Shown here: piece by piece, positions 34,414 through 42,592 of the stretch | How positions within the stretch are numbered: the first letter of the stretch is position 1 | How the letters are laid out: each line of letters opens with the position of its first letter | Assembly: GCA_035693145.1 (NCBI GenBank) | Contig: DASSHA010000037.1 | Span: 1-60,193, forward strand | Direction: 5' to 3' | Source: DASSHA01 sp035693145 | Lineage (GTDB): Bacteria; Chloroflexota; Limnocylindria; Limnocylindrales; CSP1-4 | DNA length: 60,193 nucleotides | The notes under the pieces: generated by a model | Databases searched by the model: none | Told to the model about the DNA's origin: nothing | Seen by the model: the letters and a program-made list of their open reading frames with translations, nothing else | Position numbers and translations under genes: made by a program

Positions 34414-35009
34414 AGCTCCGAGATGGCGGTGAGGGCGACGGCCGCGTCGGGGTCGCCCGCCTGGAGATGCCGGCGCAGTGCGGCGATCGCGCGAAACTGA
34501 AGCCCGCGGATCGTCCCCTCCTGCTTGCCCATGGCGATCGCGGCCTCGCGTGCGGACAGCCCGGCGAAGAACCGCAGGCTGATCGCCTCGCGCTGTTCCT
34601 CGGTCAGGCGGGCCAGCGCCGTTCGAACCTCGGCGACGTCCTGACGCAGAGCGACGAGCGCGTCCGGCGCGCCGTCGTCCGAGGGCCGTTCGAGGAGCGC
34701 CTCGAACTCGACGTGGTCGCGCCTGGTTCGAGCGAAATCGATCACGGTGTTCCTGGCCAATCGAAAGAGCCAGCCGCCGAACGGGACACCACGCAGCTGG
34801 TAGCGCGGCAACGCCTCGAGGGCCTTGACGAAGACCGTCTGCGTGAGGTCCTCCGCGTCGCTCGGCCGGACGACGCGGCTGGCGATGTACCGGTAGACGG
34901 GCACGTGATAGCGGTCGAACAGCTCGCCGAAGGCCTCGGCCTCGCCGTTCTTCGCGCGATCCACCAGCCGTTCGAGCGCGGCATCGTCGAGTTCCATAAC
35001 GAACGGCAC
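34410..35009 (-). CDS. ECF-type sigma-70 family sigma factor
   Basis: The 199 residues carry region 2 (AFGELFDRYHVPVYRYIASRVV, DAEDLTQTVFVKALEALPRY and GWLFRLARNTVIDFARTRR) and region 4 (LARLTEEQREAISLRFFAGLSAREAAIAMGKQEGTIRGLQFRAIAALRRHL). No region 1.1 or 3, as expected for ECF factors. It would direct RNA polymerase to a small regulon, perhaps envelope genes. Start ATG 35009 or 34997 (MELDD). Translationally coupled to the DUF5667 gene, the probable regulator. The PHP gene ends 10 nt upstream. Confidence 0.93.
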   Translation of the reverse strand: MPFVMELDDAALERLVDRAKNGEAEAFGELFDRYHVPVYRYIASRVVRPSDAEDLTQTVFVKALEALPRYQLRGVPFGGWLFRLARNTVIDFARTRRDHVEFEALLERPSDDGAPDALVALRQDVAEVRTALARLTEEQREAISLRFFAGLSAREAAIAMGKQEGTIRGLQFRAIAALRRHLQAGDPDAAVALTAISEL

Positions 35010-35018
35010 GGAGCCCCG

Positions 35019-35876
35019 TTAGGCGGCGGCGCCCGATCGGAAGCGTGAAGGCAGGGCCACCGCGACGCCCTCGCCTCCCCGGCGGAACGCGAGCCGGTCG
35101 ATGCCGGCCTCCGCGACGACACGATAGCCGTCGTCCAGCCCGTGGGCGAAGTGGTTCTTTCGGTGGGCGTCCGAGCCGACGGTCACCCGTTCGCCGCCGA
35201 GCTCGTGGTACCAGCTGACGACCCACGGCGCGGGATACGTCTCACCGGCATCGTGCCGCAGGCCGCTGGTGTTGACCTCGAGGGCCGTCCCGGACTCGAC
35301 GAGCGCCCGCAGGCTCTCCTCGAACAGCTCGGGTGCTCCGGCGAGCGCGCTCGCCGGGACGTGCGGGTGGAGGTAGCGCTTGACGACATCGAGGTGGCCG
35401 ATCGTGTCGAAGAGCCGCGACCGAGCGGCCGCGGTCACCTCCTCGAAGTACGGCGCGAGGACGTCGTGCAGCGAGCTCGTGCGAATCCACGCCGCCACAC
35501 CTGCGCCTCGATAGGGTGAGTCGGGCCAGTCGTGGACCGAGCCGATCGTGTAGTCGTAGCGGTGCCTTGCGAGGTGCGCTCGGACGTCGTCCTCCCAGCG
35601 GCGGTTGTACGTCAGCTCGGCACCGAACCGGACAGCAACGCCCTTCGGTGCCCAGCGTTCGGCCGCTTCGCGCACGGTCCGCTCGCGCGTCGCGAAGTCG
35701 CGGTAGTCGTACGCGGGATCCCGTGGATCGAAGTCGACGTGATCGGTGATCGCCAGCTCGGCGATCCCCTGCTCGACGGCGAGTGCGCAATAGACGTCGA
35801 TCGGGACATTCGAGTCGGGAGACAGATCGGTGTGGAGATGCGTGTCGAGCGGGAGGTCCGTCCCGGTTTCCGTCAC
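35019..35876 (-). CDS. PHP-domain phosphatase (HisK/histidinol-phosphatase family)
   Basis: The 285-residue product has the PHP metal-binding motifs: DTHLHTDLSPDS near the N-terminus, ITDHVDFD, a histidine in IGSVHDWP, GHLDVVKRY and GSDAHRKN near the end. These are the trinuclear metal site residues of the family. Members of this size in Gram-positive-type bacteria hydrolyse histidinol phosphate, but no other his biosynthesis genes are here. GTG 35876 overlaps the kbl stop by 4 nt, so both are translated from one transcript. Confidence 0.85.
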   Translation of the reverse strand: MTETGTDLPLDTHLHTDLSPDSNVPIDVYCALAVEQGIAELAITDHVDFDPRDPAYDYRDFATRERTVREAAERWAPKGVAVRFGAELTYNRRWEDDVRAHLARHRYDYTIGSVHDWPDSPYRGAGVAAWIRTSSLHDVLAPYFEEVTAAARSRLFDTIGHLDVVKRYLHPHVPASALAGAPELFEESLRALVESGTALEVNTSGLRHDAGETYPAPWVVSWYHELGGERVTVGSDAHRKNHFAHGLDDGYRVVAEAGIDRLAFRRGGEGVAVALPSRFRSGAAA

Positions 35877-37126
35877 CCGGCGATGAGCCCGAGGCGGTGG
35901 CCCACGCGATCGAAGGCGGTCAGGGCACGGTCCAGATGCTCGTCGGTCAGCGCCGCCGTGACGATCGTTCGGAGCCGCGCCCGGTCGAGCGCGACGGTCG
36001 GGTAGACGACCGACGTCGCGAAGACGCCGTCGGCCAGCAGCTCGTCGCTGAACCGGATCGCGGCCTCCGCGGCGCCGACGATCACCGGCGTGATCGGTGT
36101 CTCGGACGACCCGGTATCGAAGCCGAGGCGCGTCAGCTCGGCCTTGAACCGCTTCGTGTTCGCCCACAGCCGGTCCAGCAGCTGCGGCTCGTCCTGCATG
36201 ATCCGGACGGCCTCGAGGCACGCCGCGGCGACGGCCGGCGGATGTGACGTGGAGAAGAGGAACGGCCGTGCTCTCTGAGTCAGCCACTCGCGCAGGGCGG
36301 CCGAACCCGCGACATAGCCGCCGAGCACGCCGACGGCCTTCGAGAGCGTCCCGACCTGGACCGCGACGCGACCGTGGAGGTCGAAATGGTCGACCGTCCC
36401 GCGTCCGTTTCGGCCGAGCACGCCGGACGCGTGGGCGTCGTCGATGAAGACGGCCGCGCCGACCTCCTCCGCGGCCTCGACGATGCCGGGCAGCGGAGCG
36501 ATGTCGCCGTCCATGCTGAACACGCCATCGGTCACGACGAGGATCAGCCGGTACGGCTCGCCCTGGTGGCCGGGATCCTCGCGGCCACGCTCCTGCGCCG
36601 CCTGGAGGGTCGTTCGGAGGGCGTCCACGTCGGCGTGCGGATAGATCTTCCGGGGCGCCTTGGAGAGGCGCATCCCGTCGATGATCGACGCATGGTTGAG
36701 CTGGTCTCCGACGATCAGGTCGCGCTCGTCGGCGATCGCGGGAATGACGCCGGTATTCGCGGTGAAGCCCGACTGGAACGTCAGAACCGCCTCGGTCTGC
36801 TTGAAGGCCGCGAGCTCGGATTCGAGCTGCTCGTGCACGCTCATGGTCCCGGCGATCGTTCTGACGGCTCCTGAGCCGGCGCCCAGCTCACGGACCGCTC
36901 GTTCGGCCGCCGCCTTCATCCGTGGATGGTGGGTCAGGCCGAGGTAGTCGTTCGAGGAGAGGCTGACGACGCGCCGGCCGTCGAGCTCGATCTCGGGACC
37001 CTGCTCGCCGGACATGACGCGAAGCGGTCGGTAGAGGTGGTCGCGGCGGAGCTTCTCGACGTCGTCGGCGAGGAACGCCAAGGGGTCAGTTCCGGTGGCA
37101 GCTGCGTGCGCGGTCGGCGTGGTCAT
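35873..37126 (-). CDS. kbl: Glycine C-acetyltransferase (2-amino-3-ketobutyrate CoA ligase)
   Basis: Kbl splits 2-amino-3-ketobutyrate with CoA into glycine and acetyl-CoA, the second step of threonine breakdown. It is a PLP enzyme of the alpha-oxoamine synthase family. The sequence shows SSNDYLGLTHHP, GAGSGAVRTIAGT, FIDDAHASGVLG and the PLP lysine in GTLSKAVGVLGGYVAG. Length 417, slightly over the usual 395. ATG 37126 has GGAGG 8 nt upstream and a GAGAAT -10 further up. tdh lies upstream on the same strand, but 367 nt away. Confidence 0.92.
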   Translation of the reverse strand: MTTPTAHAAATGTDPLAFLADDVEKLRRDHLYRPLRVMSGEQGPEIELDGRRVVSLSSNDYLGLTHHPRMKAAAERAVRELGAGSGAVRTIAGTMSVHEQLESELAAFKQTEAVLTFQSGFTANTGVIPAIADERDLIVGDQLNHASIIDGMRLSKAPRKIYPHADVDALRTTLQAAQERGREDPGHQGEPYRLILVVTDGVFSMDGDIAPLPGIVEAAEEVGAAVFIDDAHASGVLGRNGRGTVDHFDLHGRVAVQVGTLSKAVGVLGGYVAGSAALREWLTQRARPFLFSTSHPPAVAAACLEAVRIMQDEPQLLDRLWANTKRFKAELTRLGFDTGSSETPITPVIVGAAEAAIRFSDELLADGVFATSVVYPTVALDRARLRTIVTAALTDEHLDRALTAFDRVGHRLGLIAG

Positions 37127-37493
37127 CGTGGTCCTCCGCTCCCATTCTCGCAGGGCCGAGGGTCGCTGGCGTTTTGGGTGGCTTCCGGCGATGGCCCACT
37201 CAGTGGGTCGTATCCGCGAGCGTGTCGTCGGATTCGTTCCGCCGTGCCAGCGGCCGGGTCAGGGCGGCGCGTCTCGTGGCGACAGTCGGTGACAGCGGCT
37301 CACGGGATGGGCCGTTGTCAGAGCCGGGCTGTCAAAGGCCCACAGGGTTGGCCATCGGCAGTGCATCGAGCGGATCGCGCCCGTACGGCCCGTCGGGTGG
37401 CCTGGCGTCAGCGAATGAGGCAACCCGCCGCCTCACGGCCCACGGGGAGAGCCGCTGCGCAACCGTGCACGTGCCTGCGGGGCCCGGGCGATC
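37127..37493 (-). other. 367-nt gap between tdh and kbl
   Basis: No reading frame here has protein-like composition. On the minus strand I see a TGCGAGAAT extended -10 (37152-37144) that could start kbl, and a small hairpin GGCCCAC / GTGGGTC around 37193-37209. I looked for a glycine riboswitch because of kbl, and did not find its conserved core. Confidence 0.5.
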
Positions 37494-38522
37494 TCAGCTC
37501 TGCCAATTCAGAATGACCTTCCCGGAATCGCCCGAGCGGGCGGCGGCGAACGCCGCCGCGAAGTCGCGGAACGCGAAGCGGTGGGTGATCGCCGGGCGGA
37601 TGTCGAGCCCCGACTCGAGCATGACCGTCATCTTGTACCAGGTCTCGTACATCTCGCGACCGTAGATCCCCTTGATGGTCAGCATCTTGAAGACCACCTC
37701 GGTCAGGTCGATCGGGATCTCCTCGGTCGGCAGGCCGAGCGCCGCCAGCCCAGCGCCGTGGGCCATGTTCGCGATCGCCGTTCGGAAGGCCGTCGGGTTG
37801 CCGGACATCTCGAGGACGACGTCGAAGCCCTCGACCATCCCGAGCTCACGCTGGACGTCGCCGAGGTCACGTTCGCGCGGGTCGATCGAGACGGTTGCGC
37901 CCATCGCGTCGGCGAGGCGCCGACGGAACGCATTCGGCTCGGACACGACGACGAAGCGCGCTCCGGCGTGGCGGACGACGGCCGTCGCCATCAGCCCGAT
38001 CGGTCCGGCACCGCTGACGAGGACGTCTTCGCCGAGGACGGGAAACGCGAGCGCGGTGTGGACGGCGTTGCCGAACGGGTCGAAGATCGCGGCGACGTCC
38101 TCGTCGATCCCCGGCGCGTGATGCCAGACGTTCGTCATCGGCAGCACCACGTACTCGGCAAACGCGCCGTCGCGCCCGACGCCGAGGCCGATCGCGTGGG
38201 CGCACAGGTGGCGCCGACCGGCGAGGCAGTGCCGGCAGCGGCCGCACGTGACGTGGCCCTCGCCGCTCACGAGCTCACCGGGATGGAAGTCGCTGACGTT
38301 GCTGCCGACCTCGACGATCTCGCCGACGAACTCGTGGCCGACGATGAGCGGCGGCTCGATCGTCCGCGCCGCCCAGGCATCCCAGGCCTCGATGTGGAGG
38401 TCCGTGCCGCAGATGCCCGTCCTGTGGACGCTGATCAGGACATCGTTGATGCCGACGGTGGGCATCGGAACGTCGCGCAGCTCGAGGCCGGGGCCGGGCG
38501 CGGACTTGACGAGCGCGAGCAC
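37494..38522 (-). CDS. tdh: L-threonine 3-dehydrogenase
   Basis: Tdh oxidises threonine to 2-amino-3-ketobutyrate with NAD. It is a zinc medium-chain dehydrogenase: catalytic Cys38 in RTGICGTDLHI, GHEFVGEI (His63), the structural-zinc loop CGRCRHCLAGRRHLC and the NAD-binding GAGPIGLMA. The segment FDPFGNAVHTAL is characteristic of threonine dehydrogenase rather than sorbitol dehydrogenase. Length 342 as expected. GTG 38522 lies 4 nt after the stop of the FAH-family gene, so they are probably one operon. Confidence 0.93.
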   Translation of the reverse strand: MLALVKSAPGPGLELRDVPMPTVGINDVLISVHRTGICGTDLHIEAWDAWAARTIEPPLIVGHEFVGEIVEVGSNVSDFHPGELVSGEGHVTCGRCRHCLAGRRHLCAHAIGLGVGRDGAFAEYVVLPMTNVWHHAPGIDEDVAAIFDPFGNAVHTALAFPVLGEDVLVSGAGPIGLMATAVVRHAGARFVVVSEPNAFRRRLADAMGATVSIDPRERDLGDVQRELGMVEGFDVVLEMSGNPTAFRTAIANMAHGAGLAALGLPTEEIPIDLTEVVFKMLTIKGIYGREMYETWYKMTVMLESGLDIRPAITHRFAFRDFAAAFAAARSGDSGKVILNWQS

Positions 38523-38526
38523 GACG

Positions 38527-39390
38527 TCAGTCTGCGCCGGGCCGGCCGTGCAGGTCGTCCGTCCAGTTGACGATCGGATTTTCGACCGAACCGATCCCCT
38601 CGACCTCGACGCGGACGCGGTCGCCCGGCTCGAGGAAGAGCGGTGGGTCGCGGAAGACGCCGACGCCGGCGGGGGTCCCGGTCGAGATGACGTCGCCGGG
38701 CTCGAGCGTGATGGAGGCGCTCACGAACTCGATGAGCGCCGGGATGTCGAAGATCATGTCGGCGGTCGTCCCGTCCTGCATGAGGAGGGCTCGGCCAGCG
38801 CCCGGGCCGCGGCTGGGAATCCGCCAGCTCCGGAGGTGGAGGTCCTGCGGTTCTCCGATCTCGTCGGCGGTCACGAGGACGGGCCCCATCGGCAGGAACG
38901 TGTCCGAGCCCTTGGCCCGCAGCCACTGGCCGTCCCCGTGCTCGCCCTCACGCAGCGCCGCCCTCTGTCCCTGCCAGTCGCGCGCGGTCACGTCGTTCAC
39001 GACGACGTAGCCGGCGACGTGATCCGCGGCGTCGGCGCGAGTCACGCGGCGGGCGGTCCGGCCGATGATGACCCCGAGCTCGACCTCGAGATCGAGCGCG
39101 CGCGTCCCCGGCGGCCGAACGATCGGTTCGGCGTCGGCGATCACCGCGTTCGCGAACTTGGCGAACAGCGTCGGGCGGTCCGGCAGCCGAATGTGCTGCT
39201 CCTCGACGTGATCGCGGTAGTTCAGCCCGATGCAGACGATCTTCCCGGGCCGCGGGACGGCCGGCGCCGGCACGAGGGCCTCCCTCGCCAGTCTCTCGAT
39301 GGTCTGGCCCGTGGTAACGACGACGTCCGAACCGTCGATTCGGCCGGTTCGGACCCCGCCGTCGTCGCCCCTGAAGCTGAACAGGCGCAT
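38527..39390 (-). CDS. Fumarylacetoacetate hydrolase family protein
   Basis: The 287-residue protein has the FAH fold signatures: KIVCIGLNYRDHVEE, the metal ligands in LDLEVELGVIIGR (two glutamates), VNDVTARDWQ with an aspartate ligand, KGSDTFLPMGP and the late STGTPAGVG. Members hydrolyse or tautomerise 2-oxo acids such as oxaloacetate, acylpyruvates or 2-keto-3-deoxy sugars, usually with Mg2+. The exact substrate cannot be told. Position just before tdh suggests a catabolic transcript. Confidence 0.9.
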   Translation of the reverse strand: MRLFSFRGDDGGVRTGRIDGSDVVVTTGQTIERLAREALVPAPAVPRPGKIVCIGLNYRDHVEEQHIRLPDRPTLFAKFANAVIADAEPIVRPPGTRALDLEVELGVIIGRTARRVTRADAADHVAGYVVVNDVTARDWQGQRAALREGEHGDGQWLRAKGSDTFLPMGPVLVTADEIGEPQDLHLRSWRIPSRGPGAGRALLMQDGTTADMIFDIPALIEFVSASITLEPGDVISTGTPAGVGVFRDPPLFLEPGDRVRVEVEGIGSVENPIVNWTDDLHGRPGAD

Positions 39391-39403
39391 CGCGCGCCGC
39401 CGA

Positions 39404-40393
39404 TCAGCTCGGGCTGGCGGACGCCGCGGCCGACGGCTCCGTCGAAGGCGCCGCCGAGGGGACGACCGAACCGCTCGCCGCGGGCGAGGCCGACGCCGGG
39501 ACGCTCGGCGACGGCGACGCCGTCGTGCACTGCGGCTCCGGGTTCGCCCGCTCGCCGTACCGGGCGTAGAAGGCGAGGATGCGGTCCGGGTCGAAGGAGT
39601 CGAGGTACATCACCCGGTCCCAGACGATCGCCGCGAAGGCATGCGGCATCTGCTCGAACCTCGTGACGACCGGCGAGACGACCCCCGCCCTGACGTTGCA
39701 GACGGGGCTGTTCGGGAACGTCGCGACGAACTGCTTGAGCTGCTGCTGCGTCTGATCGCCACCCGCGTCGCCCTTGTACAGCACGACGAGCGCGCCATGC
39801 TCGAGGTTGTGGACCCAGCCCTGCGGCACCGTCTGTTCGTCCGGCGCGTAGTACCGCGCCGCGATGGGTCCGTACTGGCTCGTCGTGTTGTGCGGCCCCG
39901 ACGCCGGCGGGCAGAAGTCGTAGCGCTGGAACGTGCCGGGGTTCAGGTGCGTCTTGCCGCGATCCGACTGCGGCGCGCCGCTGGGGCTCGTGTCGCCCTG
40001 GGCGCTGAACGTCGTCGAGCAGGCGTACAGCGGCTGGGTCGCCTGGAAGAAGACGAAGCCGGCGACGACCAGGACGATCGCGAGCACGCCGACGCCCAGG
40101 ATCGCCATCCGGTGGCGCTCGAGGAACGGCCGCGAATCGCGATACGTTCGCGCTGGTCGGGGACGTCGAGCCGAAGCGGGACGGCTGGCCGGACGCGCCC
40201 CTGCCACCCCCTCGCCGCCCGTCGCCGCGCGGGCGAGGCCGACCCGCGGGACGTCGACGGCCGGAGCGTCGCTCGCACCTCCGGCGGCGGCAGCCGGCAG
40301 CGGACCACCGGCCGACGGACCCGGCCGTGAGATGGTGGGGGCGCCGCTGGGCGGGCGAGCGGCGCGTTGGGATGCACGAGATCGCTTGCTCAC
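39404..40393 (-). CDS. DUF3105 membrane-anchored protein
   Basis: The 329 residues comprise a basic, proline/alanine-rich cytosolic tail (1-90), a membrane segment (MAILGVGVLAIVLVVAGFVFF, about 95-115), a DUF3105 domain outside and a C-terminal serine/proline/alanine tail. The domain shows RGKTHLNPGTFQRYDFCPPASGPHN, WVHNLEHGALVVLY and VWDRVMYLDSF; the HNLEHG motif is the family mark. Three cysteines outside may form disulfides. Function unknown; the family is widespread in actinobacteria and Chloroflexota. GTG start. Confidence 0.85.
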   Translation of the reverse strand: MSKRSRASQRAARPPSGAPTISRPGPSAGGPLPAAAAGGASDAPAVDVPRVGLARAATGGEGVAGARPASRPASARRPRPARTYRDSRPFLERHRMAILGVGVLAIVLVVAGFVFFQATQPLYACSTTFSAQGDTSPSGAPQSDRGKTHLNPGTFQRYDFCPPASGPHNTTSQYGPIAARYYAPDEQTVPQGWVHNLEHGALVVLYKGDAGGDQTQQQLKQFVATFPNSPVCNVRAGVVSPVVTRFEQMPHAFAAIVWDRVMYLDSFDPDRILAFYARYGERANPEPQCTTASPSPSVPASASPAASGSVVPSAAPSTEPSAAASASPS

Positions 40394-40510
40394 TCGGAAA
40401 CCTCGGGTCCACCGGCCGGACAGAATCGCCCGCGGCGAGTCAGAAGGGTCGAACCAGCGCGCGACGGGGTGGCGCGCTCCCGAAATGTACCCGCGATCGT
40501 TCGATCGGCG

Positions 40511-40936
40511 CTATGGCTCGCTCAGCCAGGCCCGAGCGGACGGTCGGGTCAGGCCGAGGAACAGCACGACCGCGAACGCAGCGACGATCAGCGCCTCGAC
40601 CGCCAGACCGGTCACGACGAGCAGCGGGACCGCCGGGATCGTGAGGCTGGCGAGGCCGAGCGCGAGGGGACGCGCGGCCTCCTTGCGCTGGAGCGTCAGG
40701 GTCGTGGTGAAGATCGTGTAGGCGAGGAGGCCCATGACGACGACGCCGAGCGGGCTGATCGGGATCGCGATGGCCTGTTCGACGACCGTCCGGAGCGAGA
40801 GCGCGATGAGCCCGAGTACGAGGAACGCGTAGCCAAGGAAGATGCGGATGCCGGGCGGCATCGCCCGGAGCGTCGCCAGCGCTCCCGCGGGTTCGCCGGC
40901 TCGTTGGCCGTCCTTCGACGGCGCCGAGCGTGTCAC
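40511..40936 (-). CDS. Small polytopic membrane protein
   Basis: The 141-residue product has four hydrophobic segments after a polar 30-residue N-terminus and ends LTRPSARAWLSEP. I do not recognise a family. GTG 40936 is chosen because a TACCGT -10 lies 7 nt upstream; the longer frame to 41182 would run antisense through the next gene. The 117-nt gap to the DUF3105 gene shows nothing. Confidence 0.6.
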   Translation of the reverse strand: MTRSAPSKDGQRAGEPAGALATLRAMPPGIRIFLGYAFLVLGLIALSLRTVVEQAIAIPISPLGVVVMGLLAYTIFTTTLTLQRKEAARPLALGLASLTIPAVPLLVVTGLAVEALIVAAFAVVLFLGLTRPSARAWLSEP

Positions 40937-40943
40937 GTGCCAG

Positions 40944-40949
40944 ACGGTA
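40944..40949 (-). promoter_or_regulatory. -10 element of a leaderless promoter (small membrane protein)
   Basis: TACCGT on the minus strand ends 7 nt before GTG 40936. Confidence 0.5.
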
Positions 40950-41004
40950 GCGGAAAGGCCGGCCAACGGCCGGCTGCCACGTGATACGTGATACTCCCGG
41001 TCTC

Positions 41005-41631
41005 GTGACCAACCTTCCGACGCAGCTCGAACCGACGCTCGCCTCGCGACTTGCGGACCACGTGGACGCCGAGCGCAAGCTCGGGCGTGCGCTCGAATCA
41101 CTCGGTCCCTTGCGGGATCGAGACGTCGCGCTGCTGGACGGGGGGGCGATCGGCCGGCGGGAGGCGGAGGCGATCGGGGCACGCGTGACCGCAGTGGCGT
41201 CCGCCGAGGCGACTGGCCTCCCAGAGGCGTCGATGGACGCCGTGCTGTCGCTCTGGTCGGCGTTCCGCGGACCCGATCCCGCGCAGGTCGCCGAGGCCGA
41301 TCGGATCCTGCGTCCCGGCGGTCGACTGCTCGTCGTCCACGATTACGGACGTGACGACATTTCGAGGCTGCGTCCGGGGGACCACCCGGAGTACGGACCG
41401 TGGAGCCGGCGCGAAGGCCCGTTCCTCGCGGCTGGCTGGAGGATCCGCGTGGTCCACTGCTGGTGGACGTTCGACTCGCTCGACGACGCGGCGACGGCGC
41501 TCGAAGCCGCCTTCGGGACGCTCGGCGCGGACCTGGCCGCGGGTCTCACGCGTCCTCGGCTCTCCTACAACGTCGCGATCTACCACCGAAGCCGGTCGAT
41601 GCCTGCCGACGGAGGCGGAGAGTCGGCATGA
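41005..41631 (+). CDS. Methyltransferase-like protein, probably degenerate
   Basis: The 208 residues resemble class I SAM-dependent methyltransferases in the second half: ASMDAVLSLWSAFRG and ADRILRPGGRLLVVHDYGRDD are motif II/III-like. But the glycine-rich SAM loop is poorly matched (VALLDGGAIGRREAEA), so activity is uncertain. It may be a divergent enzyme or a non-catalytic relative. GTG 41005 lies 9 nt after GATACT. The stop overlaps the next start (ATGA). Confidence 0.6.
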   Translation: MTNLPTQLEPTLASRLADHVDAERKLGRALESLGPLRDRDVALLDGGAIGRREAEAIGARVTAVASAEATGLPEASMDAVLSLWSAFRGPDPAQVAEADRILRPGGRLLVVHDYGRDDISRLRPGDHPEYGPWSRREGPFLAAGWRIRVVHCWWTFDSLDDAATALEAAFGTLGADLAAGLTRPRLSYNVAIYHRSRSMPADGGGESA

Positions 41632-42041
41632 GCTGGCGCGACGACGTTGGCCGTGACGATGGCGGTCGGTCGCAGTACGAGGACGATCCGTGGCGTCCGG
41701 CAGCGGCGCCGGGCCGCCCCGCGTCGCACCCGCGCCGCCGCCTCGTCACGCCGACCCGTGTGACGCTCGCGATCGCTTTGATCGGATCCGTCCTCTACCT
41801 GGGCTACGCGATCACCGTCCGTGACACCCGGCAGATCCCGCTGTTGGCATCGGGCGCCGCGGTCCTCGGGCTCGTCTTCGGCGCGCTCGCGCTGGCAGGT
41901 GGCGTCTCGACGTACCGAGCCGGCCGCGACGGCCGCATGGCGGCTGCGCTCGGGTTCGCGATCGCCGGCGGCGTCGCGGGGCTCGCGGCGGCCGGCGCGA
42001 TCGCGTTCGCGCTCGTCCTTACGCTCGCCTACAGACCCTAG
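41628..42041 (+). CDS. Small membrane protein
   Basis: The 137-residue product has a charged N-terminal 40 residues (SWRDDVGRDDGG...) and three hydrophobic segments. No family is recognised. It is translationally coupled to the methyltransferase-like gene through a 4-nt overlap. Confidence 0.6.
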   Translation: MSWRDDVGRDDGGRSQYEDDPWRPAAAPGRPASHPRRRLVTPTRVTLAIALIGSVLYLGYAITVRDTRQIPLLASGAAVLGLVFGALALAGGVSTYRAGRDGRMAAALGFAIAGGVAGLAAAGAIAFALVLTLAYRP

Positions 42042-42062
42042 GGCTCCTTTGGGCGCCGATGC

Positions 42063-42068
42063 TAGAGT
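42063..42068 (+). promoter_or_regulatory. Extended -10 of the tRNA-Glu gene
   Basis: TGCTAGAGT (TGN plus TAGAGT) lies 17 nt before the mature tRNA end. Confidence 0.5.
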
Positions 42069-42085
42069 GACCGTCGCCCGGCCGC

Positions 42086-42162
42086 GCCCCCATCGTCTAG
42101 AGGCCTAGGACGCCACCCTTTCAAGGTGGAGATCGCCGGTTCGAATCCGGCTGGGGGTACCA
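42086..42162 (+). tRNA. tRNA-Glu (anticodon UUC)
   Basis: The 77-nt gene folds as a full cloverleaf. Acceptor arms are GCCCCCA and TGGGGGT (a G-U pair at 1:72), the anticodon stem CCACC / GGTGG encloses CTTTCAA with anticodon TTC at 42120-42122, and the T arm reads GCCGG-TTCGAAT-CCGGC. The CCA end is encoded. Confidence 0.97.
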
Positions 42163-42214
42163 GCCTGCCGCTCGCGGCCTTCGCACCGGACCCGCTGCTA
42201 CCATCGGCCGCGAG

Positions 42215-42577
42215 ATGGAGATCATGGGGATCCGGATCCCGACGATCGTGCACGACAACATCGCGCGTCGTTGCGACGGCTGCGGCGAGGTCATCGACGG
42301 CACGCCCTGGCGGCTGAACGTCCTCGATATCGTCGCCCCGGAGATCGCCCCGAGCTGGACCGAGGCCCCGGCGATCAATCCGGGCCCCTTCCAGTTCCAC
42401 TCGGACCCGGCGCACGTCCGGACGTGGATGCGCCGGAAGGGCTACCTCTTCTGTCGCAAGGGACAGGTCCGCGAGATCATGCGGCCCGTCCCGATCCCGG
42501 CGTCCGCGGCGGGCGAATCGCGCTGGGCGCTGTGCGACGGGCTCCACCGCGACGACCACGAGGTCGTTCCGGCCTGA
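42215..42577 (+). CDS. Hypothetical protein with an N-terminal CxxC
   Basis: The 120-residue product begins MEIMGIRIPTIVHDN and has RRCDGCGEVIDGTPWRLNVLD, then GPFQFHSDPAHVRTWMRRKGYLFCRKG and a late cysteine. CxxC with His and the later cysteines could bind one zinc. A TACCAT lies 10 nt before ATG 42215; ATG 42224 is an alternative. It stands alone after tRNA-Glu. Confidence 0.65.
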   Translation: MEIMGIRIPTIVHDNIARRCDGCGEVIDGTPWRLNVLDIVAPEIAPSWTEAPAINPGPFQFHSDPAHVRTWMRRKGYLFCRKGQVREIMRPVPIPASAAGESRWALCDGLHRDDHEVVPA

Positions 42578-42592
42578 CGCCTGGCGGCACGC

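Noticed and set aside
37127..37493. Glycine riboswitch before kbl
   Set aside because: The conserved core of either aptamer is not found on the minus strand, and kbl makes glycine from threonine rather than using it.
42086..42162. G-U pair at 1:72 of tRNA-Glu as a sign of a degenerate tRNA
   Set aside because: The rest of the cloverleaf is perfect, and this end pair occurs in other bacterial tRNA-Glu genes as far as I recall.
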